From Brienomyrus brachyistius (lineage: Eukaryota; Chordata; Actinopteri; Osteoglossiformes; Mormyridae): a stretch of DNA of 64,000 bases. The first letter of the stretch is position 1. The number at the start of each line of letters is the position of its first letter. The DNA lies in contig NC_064538.1 of the NCBI RefSeq assembly GCF_023856365.1, positions 9,411,435 to 9,475,434 of the forward strand, written 5' to 3'. Of the stretch, positions 11,781 to 23,415 are shown piece after piece. The notes under the pieces were generated by a model. It was not told where the DNA came from, did no database searches, and saw nothing but the letters and a program-made list of their open reading frames with translations. The translations under genes were made by a program, and so were the position numbers.

Positions 11781-13920
11781 AAAGCAGGCTTTCAAACTCT
11801 CACACTCATGCGAGAAATCTAAAGGCAAATCCGTATTATACATATCTAAACCAAAAATTAGCTACATCAAAAGTGTTGGGGTACTTTGCAAACCCTACAG
11901 TCTATTTACAAGGTAATAAACTCCTACATGTGCAAGCTTGTCTGAAATTTTAAATTTCATTCCAGCCAGCTGACCAAAGTTGGAAACGTTAATCGTCGTG
12001 CCTCCATCACTCAAATCCTTCATCTTCCTCAGTAACAAGCTGCCAGTGCCCATTAGGAAATTGGGTTATTTTAAAACAACACATTAAACACTTTCACAGT
12101 ATCTGAGGCCCAGCATATAATGTGCCCCCCTGTCTTGTACTGGGCTACTTGCTGGTGTGGAGCTGCTGCTGAAAGTGACTTTATTACACATCCACATGGT
12201 TGCGTTTAGGAAGTAAAATGCCCATGTGACCTGCCCCAAAGACTCCCCTCACTTACTGTCACAATTACATGATGGCATATTTCACTGGAGCCTAACGTTC
12301 ATTTCAGTTCATGACCCATGATTGGCACGTATTTCACAGTTCCTTAAATTTTACTCCAAAAACCAAGGCTTAGGTAAATTAATGTCCTACAGATTTTGTT
12401 GCCACCACCCTTGGTGGATAGACCTCCACCTCCTCGTTTGAACGAGGTCATGGCGATAAACCTACGATGCAGGTTCTTGAAGGGCGGCTGCTCCCTCTGC
12501 AAGTCGAGGTTCCTTGCATGAGTGCTAACGTCCTCGCTCCTCCTCCACACGCTCACCACGCTGTTTTTCGCTGGTGTCTGCAGAAATGCCAATGTGGCCC
12601 TGGGCGAGGAGTCGCGGAGTCAAGGAGACCCCCCTCCAACACCCCCCACTCCCAACACTGTCGTACCATCCCAGACGTAAGCTGGCAGGACCCGCTAAAA
12701 CTGGAGCGCAAAGCCTGTGTCTATATTTAGGTAGCCCTAGTAGTGAAGTGATCCATCGCTGGACTGGCCCCCCGGTGAACCCCCCGCACAGGTCAGTCAC
12801 TCTTAAAGTAAGCTCACTTCCCTGAAACGGAAAGATAAATGCCACCAGAGATACCTTTTCTTTCCCTGTTTTAATTCACAATCACCGCAGAGAAAGAGAT
12901 TAAATGGAAGGAGGTTCGGGGCATCACTTACATGATGAATCCAGTGAGACTGTAGCCTGTCCTTCAGAAGGGGAGTTACCTTTTGTTTCAAATTCCCCCC
13001 TCCCCCACCTTCTACCCTCTGCTGGCGATCCATCCCAATTATGCCTCCCGTGAAGGTAGGAGTCTGGGGGGTGGGGGGGGGTGATATTGGCTGCTCGGAT
13101 ATTCTATGCCCCCCTCCCCATCAGGTTTATCAAAATGGAATGTTCCCCCTTCACAGAGTACATTTGTTAACACTCTAATGGAATTACAAGGCCCCTGCCA
13201 GAAAGCCACATGCCAGATGCTGGACCTTTTTTGCACATTACATGTAAGTTTTTCCTATAAGTATAAGTATATAAAATGTCTCCCCCATACCCATTCTCAG
13301 CCATAACACAGTAGTATATGTCAACAGTCCTACTCCTTATTCCCGCCCTAGAGGCAGCCACTGGGGACTGCACGACCAGGTCCATACTCAGCACTGTCCC
13401 TCTGGCTCCCCAGAACCCCCTGGATCGTGCTCCGTGAACGCAGCTCGTCATTAGGTTACGTGTGACACCCCCACCCAGCTTGCCTCATCAAGCTTAGCGT
13501 CTCCTCCCCTACTCTACTCTCTGAATTTAAAGATCCTGTCTGATTCTCTCCCCACCCCCCCAATAACTTCCCAGTGCTTTTCTTCTTTAGTGCAGAGGTG
13601 AAATGTTTCCAAGCATAGAGAACCGAAGAGAATATGCGTAGAATGCTGTTTGATTCAGTAAGTGAGTTGGAAGGTCACCGCCTCTCTCTCATGCTCCCCC
13701 AATGATCTATATATAAACTGCATGGATGTGCTGGTAAAAATGGCAAAATAAGATCAGAAGAATAAAAACTAGTGTATGTTGTGCTAGGAATAGCTTGTTC
13801 TTACCTGGATAGCTTATTTGCATTTGCCCTAGTATATTTCACCATCAATCGTTTGTCATTTCGGACCAATCTATTTTTATGAGTATTTTTTAAATTAATA
13901 CAAAAAAACCACTAGGGCCC
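11781..13920. other. Intergenic DNA, no gene recognised
   Basis: Mostly unique sequence with short C and G runs (for example at 13060-13081). Open frames at 12.3-13.4 kb overlap on both strands, lack domains and pass through low-complexity tracts. Confidence 0.4.
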
Positions 13921-13924
13921 GTCG

Positions 13925-14100
13925 ACACACTAAGCCACCAATCAGCTGGGTCGATAAAAATTATTCAGACGCCACAAGAAGGATTTGTTACAACCGAGCT
14001 GGACAGCTGACTAGGAATAAGTAATTAAACAAATAATATGAAAATGAAACGTTTAGCCATCTGGTTGAATATCTCATTCTATTATTACGTTAATAGGCAG
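13925..14100. promoter_or_regulatory. Candidate conserved non-coding element
   Basis: Complex unique sequence with CCACCAATCAGCTGG (a CCAAT box next to a CAGCTG E-box), AAAAATTATTCAG and AAGTAATTAAAC. The texture is that of an enhancer. No alignment available. Confidence 0.25.
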
Positions 14101-14661
14101 ACAGACAGAGGAGAAACCCCTTTTAAAAGGTTCACTCATTTTTATTTTAAAGGCATTTTATGATCTAGAGGTAAAAGATTTGTATTACCCATCGAACCCC
14201 CCCTTCCGAAGTTCTTCCCTGCACCTTTTACTCAGTAAATGTTTTAGCACATGAAATATCTTTAAATTATATTTAAGCTTTCATAAGTAATAGAAGCTTT
14301 CCCTCATCTTAGCTGTACACTTTAACTAATTTAATGTACGGTATCATATTACCTTGTATAACATTCCGTAAAAAATCTATAGTTTTAAATGGACCCGCTC
14401 CTGAATCAGGGAGCGATGACTCCAAAAACACTTTTTCAACCATAACCCAATTCATTTAATCGCTTCACTGGAATGCATGCTTGCATCAGAGCCCAATACT
14501 CTCCAAAAAGCCAATCTTAACACTTACCATAATCACCTTCAGAAAAAGTGCAGCCTATTGACTTCAGCTGTATTTCACTAATACCAAATAGCAGTAAAAT
14601 AATGCATTTATCTACAGCTTAAAAAGTCAAGCCTTAAATGTATCTAATATGTATAAAGTTT

Positions 14662-15001
14662 GGGGTGGCATGGTGGTGCAGTGGTTAGCACTGTTGCCTC
14701 ACAGCGCTGGGACCCAGGTTCGAGTCTCCGCCTGGGTCACATGTGTGGAGTTTGCATGTTCTCCCCATGTCGTCGTGGGGTTTCCTCCTTGTACTCTGGT
14801 TTCAAACATGCTGAGGCTAATTGGAGTTGCTAAATTGCCCGTAGGTGTGTGTGAGCGTGAATGGTGTGTGAGTGTGCCCTGCAATGGGCTGGTCCCCCAT
14901 CCAGGGTTGTTCCCTGCCTCGTCCTCATTGCTTCTGGGATAGGCTCCTGACCCCCCGCGACCCAGTAGGATAAGCGGTTTGGAAAATGGATGGATGGATG
15001 G
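14662..15001 (+). mobile_element. tRNA-derived SINE with (GGAT)n tail, full length
   Basis: The head has an RNA polymerase III A box, TGGTGCAGTGG (14674-14684), and a B box, GGTTCGAGTCT (14717-14727). The body carries the fish hallmark words GTTTGCATGTTCTCCCC and GGCTAATTGGAGTTGC, and the tail is ATGGATGGATGG. It is bounded by a 13-bp target duplication, ATGTATAAAGTTT (14649-14661 and 15002-15014), as expected for LINE-driven insertion. A few substitutions and a missing block (the CCACAGTC segment present in the 43.7 kb copy) show moderate age. Open frames through it are shadows. Confidence 0.93.
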
Positions 15002-15014
15002 ATGTATAAAGTTT

Positions 15015-16055
15015 CATGACATTGCATAGTATCAGTATTTCTTCCAATGACATTTTATAGAAATGATTAATTACTATCAGCCTGTCATTTCCATCAGGTA
15101 TGGGGTCATGTAAGCACTTTGGAATCTAGCCCATATTAATTAATTTGTGAAGAATTTTAGCTGAAAAAATATGAAACTGAACCAGAATTACAGGAAGCAG
15201 AATTATATTCCATGAATGGAAAGATTTTTTGATGAATTTTGACAAAAATACCTTCAGAAATATCAGGCAATAATAAATAAAAATAAAAGGTTAATTTGAA
15301 TTAAAATTGTCAAACTGTGCGGTGAAAACATTACATATATAATTTTATTAACCATTTTCAGCATATTTCTGAACATTTCATAACTGAATTATTTATATGT
15401 TATATATTTTTTATTTTAGTACTGTATTTTGATATAGTATTAACTTAAATGTTCATAAGGTAATCAGTGTTAAATCACACAAAAGGTTACTAAATAAATT
15501 GTTCTATGCCTTCACTTAAATGACCATTATTCCATGTGATCAGTATAAAATCCTCATATATTTTATCACGTCATTTAAACTTCTTTAGCCTAAATAGTTT
15601 TACTGGCATAAAGAAAATGGATTCTATAGGTAAACTTGACGTTAAAAATATGCCTTCAAAACAATGTCATTTGAAGAGTATAATTTAAAAACAAACTGTT
15701 TTCATAATGTTTCTTGGAGCAGATATTTTTTATGACAAGCATTGTTTACAGTGGAATAAGTAATAAATCATGAACTGGGAAATCACTTAACTAAATTCAG
15801 TCCATTTCAGAATTAGCCTAACTCTGGTCAATATAATTGTATAATAATACAGAAAATGCATAGAGTACACATGTGTACACAGGAGTTCATATATATTATG
15901 TTTGGTAGGTAAAACTAATGATTCATATGCATATGTTCTTTGATTTTGCAGTGCAGGGTAGCGACCTTGATGTGGTATGCAGTGGTGGGCCTAAAGGCTG
16001 GGAGCCAGGCAGCAAGCATGTTTGCCTCAACAAATCAGCACACAGCCCAGGATGA
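15015..16055. other. AT-rich intergenic DNA
   Basis: Strongly AT-rich unique sequence with no recognised gene, repeat family or hairpin. Confidence 0.5.
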
Positions 16056-16059
16056 AATG

Positions 16060-16440
16060 TGACAAGCACAACCGTTAGAGGCCATGCAAAAATAGTCACC
16101 ATACGGTCTCAACAAGCTTGGGTGACAGGGCTTGGGTTACATGTCTGTCAGGATCACCTTTCAACAAGAGGAGCAGCAGGAACGAGGGGGAGGGAAGAGA
16201 CCCTCAAAATATTCATCCCTCACTGTCGCATGCTGCCCATTGTATTAATAGACACCATTGCGCCTCTCAATTACATGTTCATCTCATTGCTTCAAAACGC
16301 ATTTGCGGTTCTGACGACGGGCCGCACATGCCAGAGAGTCGTCTGCTGGGAAGTACAGGAGCCGCTCGGCGATATCACAATCTGACAGCCTTAATAAACC
16401 TCCTGATCCCGCAAGCCCTGTTTTTGTCATACACCAAAAT
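16060..16440. promoter_or_regulatory. Candidate conserved non-coding element
   Basis: Complex, GC-balanced unique DNA in an otherwise AT-rich stretch. It includes CAAAATATTCATCCC, TGTATTAATAGACACC, CTCAATTACATG and GCCTTAATAAACC. Two open frames of 108 and 119 codons cross it but show no domain and overlap in different frames, so I favour non-coding conservation over a gene. Confidence 0.28.
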
Positions 16441-17430
16441 CCTCAAATTAAGCTCAGACGTGGACAATAAAACCTAAATGGATATTTCCCCGGTCCCAGG
16501 CGAAGGGATCAAGATGAGATGAAGAAGGCGTTCACCAGAGTGTCTCAGGGTAAGGTTGTCCACTTGTTGCACCTGCAGGACAGCTGTAGAGAGACCCTTT
16601 CTGAGAGCCTCCCAGGGGTATCCCATACCCCATGGCAGAGGAATGCGGCATTACCCCGAAATCAGAGCCACAACCAAAACAGTCACACTGCTTCAACTTC
16701 CTCTTGTGTCCCCAGCATGTCATAAGCACACACAATGTAAACTCAGAAATTAAAAACACCAACACTACAGCCATCCCGCTGTAAATCCTTGATTTATTTA
16801 TCTACTTGTTTATTTATTTATTTATTTTAATTGCCAACAGCATATGATGCGAAATATTAGTGTTAGTGGTGCAGGTCTCCTTTTCATTTATGTTATTTGA
16901 TTTTTATTTCCAGAGGATCCCACGAAGACTTCAATTTGTCCATTGCTGGGCATTACAATTCTGTCACGTACAGCAATTAGACCCAGGCTTTGACGAAAAG
17001 GTCAGCATTTTTCACTTGTTTACTTTCACCACAGCCGATTAGTGTTATTTATAATACATGATACTAATGTAGAAAATGCACATTGCATTTATTTATTTAC
17101 TGATTTGGGGTATTTTCTTCGAGAGCAGAATCATTAAGCTGGTTCCACATGGTAATACATTTACTTTAATGTGCCACAGTATGTTTAATTCATAGGGGGT
17201 ATTTACACTATAAATTTTCCCTTTTCACTCAGCCGGTGGCATATTGCAGGTGAGGTAACATGAGTTTATCTCAGTCCCAAATTTGTACAGAAGATTGTTG
17301 CTAATCTTTCTCAAAATCATTTTATCAGCATTTTTATAATAATCTGCTATTAATTACACAAATTGCTAGCTGCATTTTTGGTTTCAGCAGTGTATTTAAT
17401 GTAAAGTTGCAAGTTACTATTATTTAAATG
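16441..17430. other. Intergenic DNA with a short (TTTA)n tract
   Basis: A TTTA-type repeat lies near 16797-16828. Nothing else is recognised. Confidence 0.45.
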
Positions 17431-17604
17431 TTTCTCCTCACAGTCGAAGAACATGCTAAGGTGAACTGGAGTGGCTAAATTCACATGCTGTGTGCATCCA
17501 GTGATGGGTTGGTTCCCCATCCTGGATTATTCCCAGTCTTCTGCGTGTTGCTTATGTGTTCCGGATCCCCGTCTGCCACTGCGCAGAAAATGGATGGATG
17601 GATG
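17431..17604 (+). mobile_element. 5'-truncated SINE fragment
   Basis: The 3' half of the same tRNA-derived SINE family is present, starting near the CACAGTC...AACATGCT segment and ending AAAATGGATGGATGGATG. The polymerase III head is missing. Divergence from the full copies is high, so it is an old or truncated insertion. Confidence 0.8.
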
Positions 17605-19532
17605 CTTTTAAATCTTCTGTTTTGACTTTGGGGCAAAGTATAGAAGAAGGTTACCATTCCCTGCATAATTACAAGTCTTGGCAATTGGGGGATGTACCTA
17701 ATATCAATTTAATAGAACAGGTACAAAAGCGCTCAACAAAATCACTTTATGAATTGGTACTATATAAATTTAGTATTTATCATCAACACTTGTATTGCTG
17801 GACAAAATCCACTGTTAAAATTGTGTACATTTCAATTACAGCTCAAAACCCATTTAACCCAGAGTGCTAGATAATAAGTAACATGATAAAATCTGCCTGA
17901 ATCTCACATAGAACCAGAGTGTAACAACGCAGTGCAAATACACGGGTTATTTACAGGGGTAACATGCAGTGTGCTGTTCTTGATAGAACACTGCATCATC
18001 AGGAGATAAGTCTGCATCTTACAATCAAAACTTGAATGACTGAATAGTTTTAATAGTAGTAGTTTTAATAGAATAGAGACCGTCTGATCATTTTACAGTA
18101 TTAGCACAATAAATTGCCCAATATTGAATATCTTAATGCAAAGATATGGCTTCTTTAGAATACTCTTCGGCAAGAATTAATAAATCTTAGGCTGGTACTG
18201 TTAATGAGGGTAATCTGTGTCCTTTCTGAATATGAATCTATGACGCTGCAGAGAAGAATGTATGTATTCTTTGCAGTGTGACACTTTGGTGCACGTTCAT
18301 TCATGTCTGATGCTAATTAATTCTCAGAATTAATATCTTCTCGTAAGTTAGTCCACAAGTTAACTAGCTGCTTTCAGAGCTGGCTCGTTATTAAAGATGA
18401 CAGGCAAAGGAATATTTTAACAAGTATATATCGGTTATGTAACAAATATAATGATTTGAGAAGCATTTCAGGCTAGATATTGCCATTTTATAACAACACT
18501 ACGAAATACCCTATAGTTGTCTTGTAAATGGCATCAGTGTTTATCAGGGGATAGCTGATTGTTTTCTAATGTCGAACATTTCGTAAAGAGCTTACAGAAT
18601 GTTAGCAAAACTAAAGAAGACGGAGCAGGGGAGTGGAGCTGTTTTTGTGGTTCATAGCGATAAATCACAGTGCAGGGTTAGCTTCACTTTGGAATGCGAC
18701 AGTCCAACCATGCTGCACCAGGGATTTCTGGCTGGGGATTTTTCTTGCTCCTTTCTCGCATTGCTTTACACCTTTCCACAGAACAGGACGCATAGCAAAT
18801 GCACCGGTCCCTTCCCTATCAATCTACCCAGTAGGCCAGAGAGTTAGAGACCGGAGAGCCGGCAGCTGCATGCTGGCAATAATCCTTACCAAAGGCTATT
18901 GGCTCTACTCTCAGATGTACTTTGTAAAAGAGAAACACTTGAAATTTATTTCCTCTTCCACACCGCTACAGATAACTTCCCAAACATCAGGTACTCCACC
19001 GCCTTTAAATCTTCTTCTCATCCTGTCTTTTCGCTCTCTAGCCAATCCTTGTTCTAATATTTGCTATAAGTGCGTATGTCAGGTTTTTTCAAGTGCATGA
19101 AGCTCCAGCGGTAGCTGAAACTCTCGCTGAGCCTCGCATCGTGCCCTGTCTCGATTTATGCAGCTCCCCATCGTTTTCACCCACACAAACTACAAACGTA
19201 CGAATCCCCCTCTCCGTTTTAAGCATTTTATCATTACTGACAAGCTATGGGGATACCATGCTGGAAGCTTTGAATCCATATAAATAAAACATAATCAAAT
19301 CATAATATTATTCTATACAACATCGGCTCAACAGATCCTTTTCCGTCTGGCGCTGCTTCTCACTAATTCCTGGTCCTTGAATAAAATGTTTGTGATAAAT
19401 CAAACCTGCCACTACAAAAATACACACAAATTCATCACTGGATTAGAGTTCTGGTTTTACTCATTTTTCTTTCCTCCTTGACTCCACCTCCCTCGCTCGC
19501 TCTCGTTCTGCCGCTTTACAAAGGCTGGGTGG
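17605..19532. other. AT-rich intergenic DNA
   Basis: Unique AT-rich sequence. A minor hairpin, ATGCAGTGT paired with ACACTGCAT, lies near 17.96-18.0 kb, but its stem is too short for a microRNA call. A 155-codon open frame at 18633-19100 shows no domain. CT-rich sequence precedes a long C run. Confidence 0.4.
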
Positions 19533-19553
19533 CCCCCCCCCCCCCCCCCCCCC
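19533..19553. repeat. C21 homopolymer
   Basis: An uninterrupted run of 21 C. Confidence 0.95.
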
Positions 19554-21616
19554 GGAACCTCAAGAACAATGATGTGTCCCCATGTCACCCCTCCGCCTTT
19601 CCTTTTTTTAAATAGCGGCCGTTGTTATGATTAGAGGGATATCAGGAACACGGTTTGAAGCTTTGATCTATAGAAGTGGGCAAAGAAATTAATTTTACGG
19701 GTAGTTGTATTAGCTGGCCTTTTTAAGATATATGGCTATTGTTTGGACATTGATTTCAGAGGGGCCACCCAAGTGCGTAATGCTTTGCAAAACAAACAGA
19801 AAGACACATAATGAAATTGATGGCCTTTACCAGAGCATAAAATCTTACAACTGTCACTATAAATAAATTCCATCTTCCCTAAGTTTCTAACGAGACAGCA
19901 TCGCACACATTCATAGATCTCTGAACACTGCCCGTATGCTTGAATGCCCACTGCTTCACGAAAAAAAACCTTCATCCAGCTCCAGTCATAATTTACAGCA
20001 ACCGACCGTCTACAATCTGTGTTGGGTCCATTCAGCCATTTTCAAATATTCCCCTCAGCTGTGGAGATATGAAATATGAGCTGGACTTTCATCCTCAGGT
20101 ATATGAGCTACAAAGGTACAATGTCCAGGCTAAATATCATATGCAGATTAGGAAACAGACAGGATGGGTGACTGACTATGCTAATGTAAAGTAAAATGGT
20201 TCATGCTTCTGATCCTCAATCCTTAGCTGTCTTCCCCACCCCCCCCCCCATTTTCTCTGTCCCTACTGGAGTGGGTGACAACACATCACTCCCTCCATTG
20301 TCCATCCTCGAGTGGCCAGACAAATGATTATACAAAGGGACAGTAAGATCCATCAATATGTCATGCTCCTGGTTCCCAGACCTCAGAGGAACAGCTCCCT
20401 TATAACCAAATAATACGTTTAGCTAAAGAATACGATAATAATAATCAAGCACCGATTATTTTTATCCCGAGTATCACAGTGCATAGGCAGGGATTCCTTG
20501 GGAAGTCAGTCTCCCACTAGGTACCACAAGCATAGAAAACCTACACAATCATATGTAAATACTACGCACCCAGAACTAAGGGCGGGAATCAAACCTACAA
20601 CACTTCAAGCATGAGGAGATAGTGCTCTTCACTAAGAAACCAAAACCAACATTCAGAAAATCTGTGACCTCTAACAGTCAAAGGTAAGTAAAGCAATTTC
20701 ACAACTGTCCCAAGTAATTTTCCACACCAGCGTAATGTGCTTTGAATTTTTTTGCCCCCCTCCCCCCACTGCAAATGCAAACTTCCATTGAACAGCATTT
20801 TCAGGTGTGACACTCTAGTGTGCAACAACACCTAAGGGGAGCAACACCTGTTGCAGCTTAAGGTGGGATGCATTAAAAAACTAGTTAAAAAATTGTAAAA
20901 TGATTGCCTCACCCCCTGTTGGAAGGTAATCAAATGCATCTTAAATAGTCAAATGCTGAAGACACAACAGCACCTTCAAGTTTACATGACAAAGAAAACA
21001 AGGCAGTGAATTAACAATTCAGTGGTCCTGTCATGACATTTATGTCCTCAGCTACATGTTATATCCAAAGACAGGACGTGATAAGCAATGAGTAATGGAT
21101 GGCCACAGCGTGAATAATGGTAAATCAACGTTTCTTTGTACCATCTGGGCAAAAATTGTGTTCCTCCACAGGGAATTTCCAGGAGTTAAGATTGGAGAGA
21201 AGAAAAAATAACAGGCTATGATGTTAAGAGGGGCAGTCCAATCTCACAAATAACTGGGGTTAAATTGCCAGAGTGAGTTTAATCAAAGTGTGTTTGTCAA
21301 CAGCAAACATTTCAAAACCTAAGACCACCCAAAACTCAAAACTGAAATTTTAAATGCATAGTAGGAATCTAATGTTATTTTCCTTTAAACCATATTTGCA
21401 TAATATATTAGTAAAACAATATAACATTTGAAATTTTCCTTAACTGACATAATGTTGGTGATATTTGTGAATCAGCATTTTCCACAACACTAAGGCCTGT
21501 TTACAAATAAATGTGAGAAGTATTCATAAAAATACCAGCAAAGCCAAGCAACTTTTCCCCTGCTATTGCATAAGAACACCAAATAAGGAAAAAACATTAT
21601 TATCTTTACTATAGAT
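19554..21616. other. Intergenic DNA, no gene recognised
   Basis: Mostly unique sequence, AT-rich toward the right, with short C runs near 20240 and 20760. No repeat family or exon is identified. Confidence 0.45.
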
Positions 21617-22559
21617 TACTGATGTAGTCAAGTCCACCTAAACTGAAACTGAAACTGAGACAAGACCAAGACCAACGCAATAATCGTTTTCCACCTATGT
21701 ACGCTATGATCAGTGAAGTGAAATTTGGGAAGGAAATTTCTAGTTGGCATTTAACCTCAAACAACCAACCGACGCTGTAGCATTGCGTTTACATGTTGGA
21801 GGTGTTCCAATATTACAATGGGTGCGTTCTATTTCAACTGTTTCGACGGAGCTCAACATCAAACATACATAAACTTTTGTGAATAAATATTGCAAAAATA
21901 TCACGTAATTCTGCCCCTAATAAATAGAAGCTACGTTTTGTAGTCATTTCTAGAAGAACTGCAGCCCATTTCTAAGAGTTTTTGTATCCCATTACTTATC
22001 GGCTTATAATAAATAAATTATAAAATATATATTTTTTTCCCAGAAGGGTAAGTGCATGGATCATTGCGGAAGCGAATATGTGCTTTGTTTTCCATCTAAT
22101 GTGAGTAATATCGATGTTTTATGGATTATTAGGGGTGTTTTTTGTGGAAAATTGCGCACAGAATTACTCTTGAACACTTTAGCGCACTATTGCACCTGAT
22201 CGAGGAAGTTCTCTCGATTGCAAAGATATGCGATTCATTATACCTATCCAAATTTACAAGCCTGATATTAATGTGTGAAAAAACAACGCATTTTGCGTTT
22301 ATTGAGTTCTAAGGGTTTATAGATATTAAGCCATTTGTGATAAATATTGAGGTGTTTTGATGAGTTATCTTGACTGCTCTTGAAATAAAACCTTGAGTCC
22401 TCTATGTCCAAGACAAGACCAAGACCACAAAAAAAGTGTTCTTGAGACCGGTGTCTGAGACTGAGACAAGAACAAGTCAAAATAAAGTCAATTCCAAGAT
22501 GAGACCAAGATCTCAAAAAAGTGGTCTCAAGACCAAGACCAGTCTCGAGTACAACACTA
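21617..22559. mobile_element. hAT-like non-autonomous element, 943 bp
   Basis: The ends TACTGATGTAGTCAAG and CTCGAGTACAACACTA match as imperfect inverted repeats (12 of 16). The flanks CTATAGAT (21609-21616) and TTATAGAT (22560-22567) agree at 7 of 8 positions and fit the hAT target pattern. Both subterminal zones carry repeated GACCAAGACC / GAGACAAGA words, a familiar signature of a dispersed fish repeat. The roughly 650-bp interior is AT-rich with no transposase-like frame. It is either a deletion derivative or a MITE that picked up unrelated DNA. Confidence 0.7.
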
Positions 22560-22567
22560 TTATAGAT

Positions 22568-23345
22568 TGATACAATTCTTGCGTATTATGCAGGATGTAT
22601 CAATGATGCAGTTGCAAAAAATAACTTCATGGTTTTGAATAATGCTCCTAAAACAGCAACATTTATAAGAAGAACATGAACCTCAATACTTACACCTGGT
22701 GGCAGACCATACGGCACAATATAATGGTGTCAAATTCCATATAATCTTGAAATCAAAGGGAGAAACCATCCTTATTGCAGTAGTCATACCTGAAACCCAA
22801 TGGACATACAGTTCCTGTAGAAAAATCATTTGGCCGCGTGGTCTATCAACCTCTGTAGCTGTTGGAAAGTACATATAGTTGGGGCAGGAGATGACACCCA
22901 ATCTGGTCACAATACTTCTTCTTAGTTTTTATTTTGCATTATTAACAACCCCTCAGCCCCAACACACACCAAGAAGCCAAAACTAGACACGCACACAGAG
23001 CACAGTGAGACAGAAATCACTCTAATTCTGATTTAACCTCCACCACAGTCTTCCTATCTACCATCCCCTTCTATAATTACAGCTAGATCCTGCATTAATA
23101 AAAAAAATTATATGTTACAAGAGGCAAGTTTAAATTTAGGCCTCTTTATTGATCCCATGCCGACATACAATACCGCCATTGTCTGGGACATGTAATTCAG
23201 AGCCAGTCTTAGAGATTGGATAAACCTTTTTTGCCATTAAATCAGAGTTACGGCATATCACACATACAGGCAGCAGAAGCCGCTGACATTGAAGGAGGTA
23301 TTTGAGCCCAGCGCATTACCAGCCTTTAGTAATTAGCAGGGAAAC
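22568..23345. other. Intergenic DNA
   Basis: AT-rich unique sequence with no gene or repeat recognised. Confidence 0.45.
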
Positions 23346-23349
23346 AAAC

Positions 23350-23415
23350 AATGCAGTGGTTAAAGTGATAGATTTCTGAACGAAAGGTTGCAGGTTGCAA
23401 GCCCAAAGAGACTGG
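23350..23415 (+). mobile_element. Degenerate tRNA-like SINE head
   Basis: ATGCAGTGGTTAAAG resembles an A box, and AGGTTGCAAGCCC, about 50 bp on, resembles a B box (GGTTCGAATCC). Together with the AAGGTTGCAGGTT linker this looks like the head of an old fish SINE. No recognisable body or tail follows. Confidence 0.4.

Noticed and set aside
17960..18000. Short hairpin ATGCAGTGT...ACACTGCAT as a new microRNA
   Set aside because: The stem is only about 9 bp, too short for a microRNA precursor.
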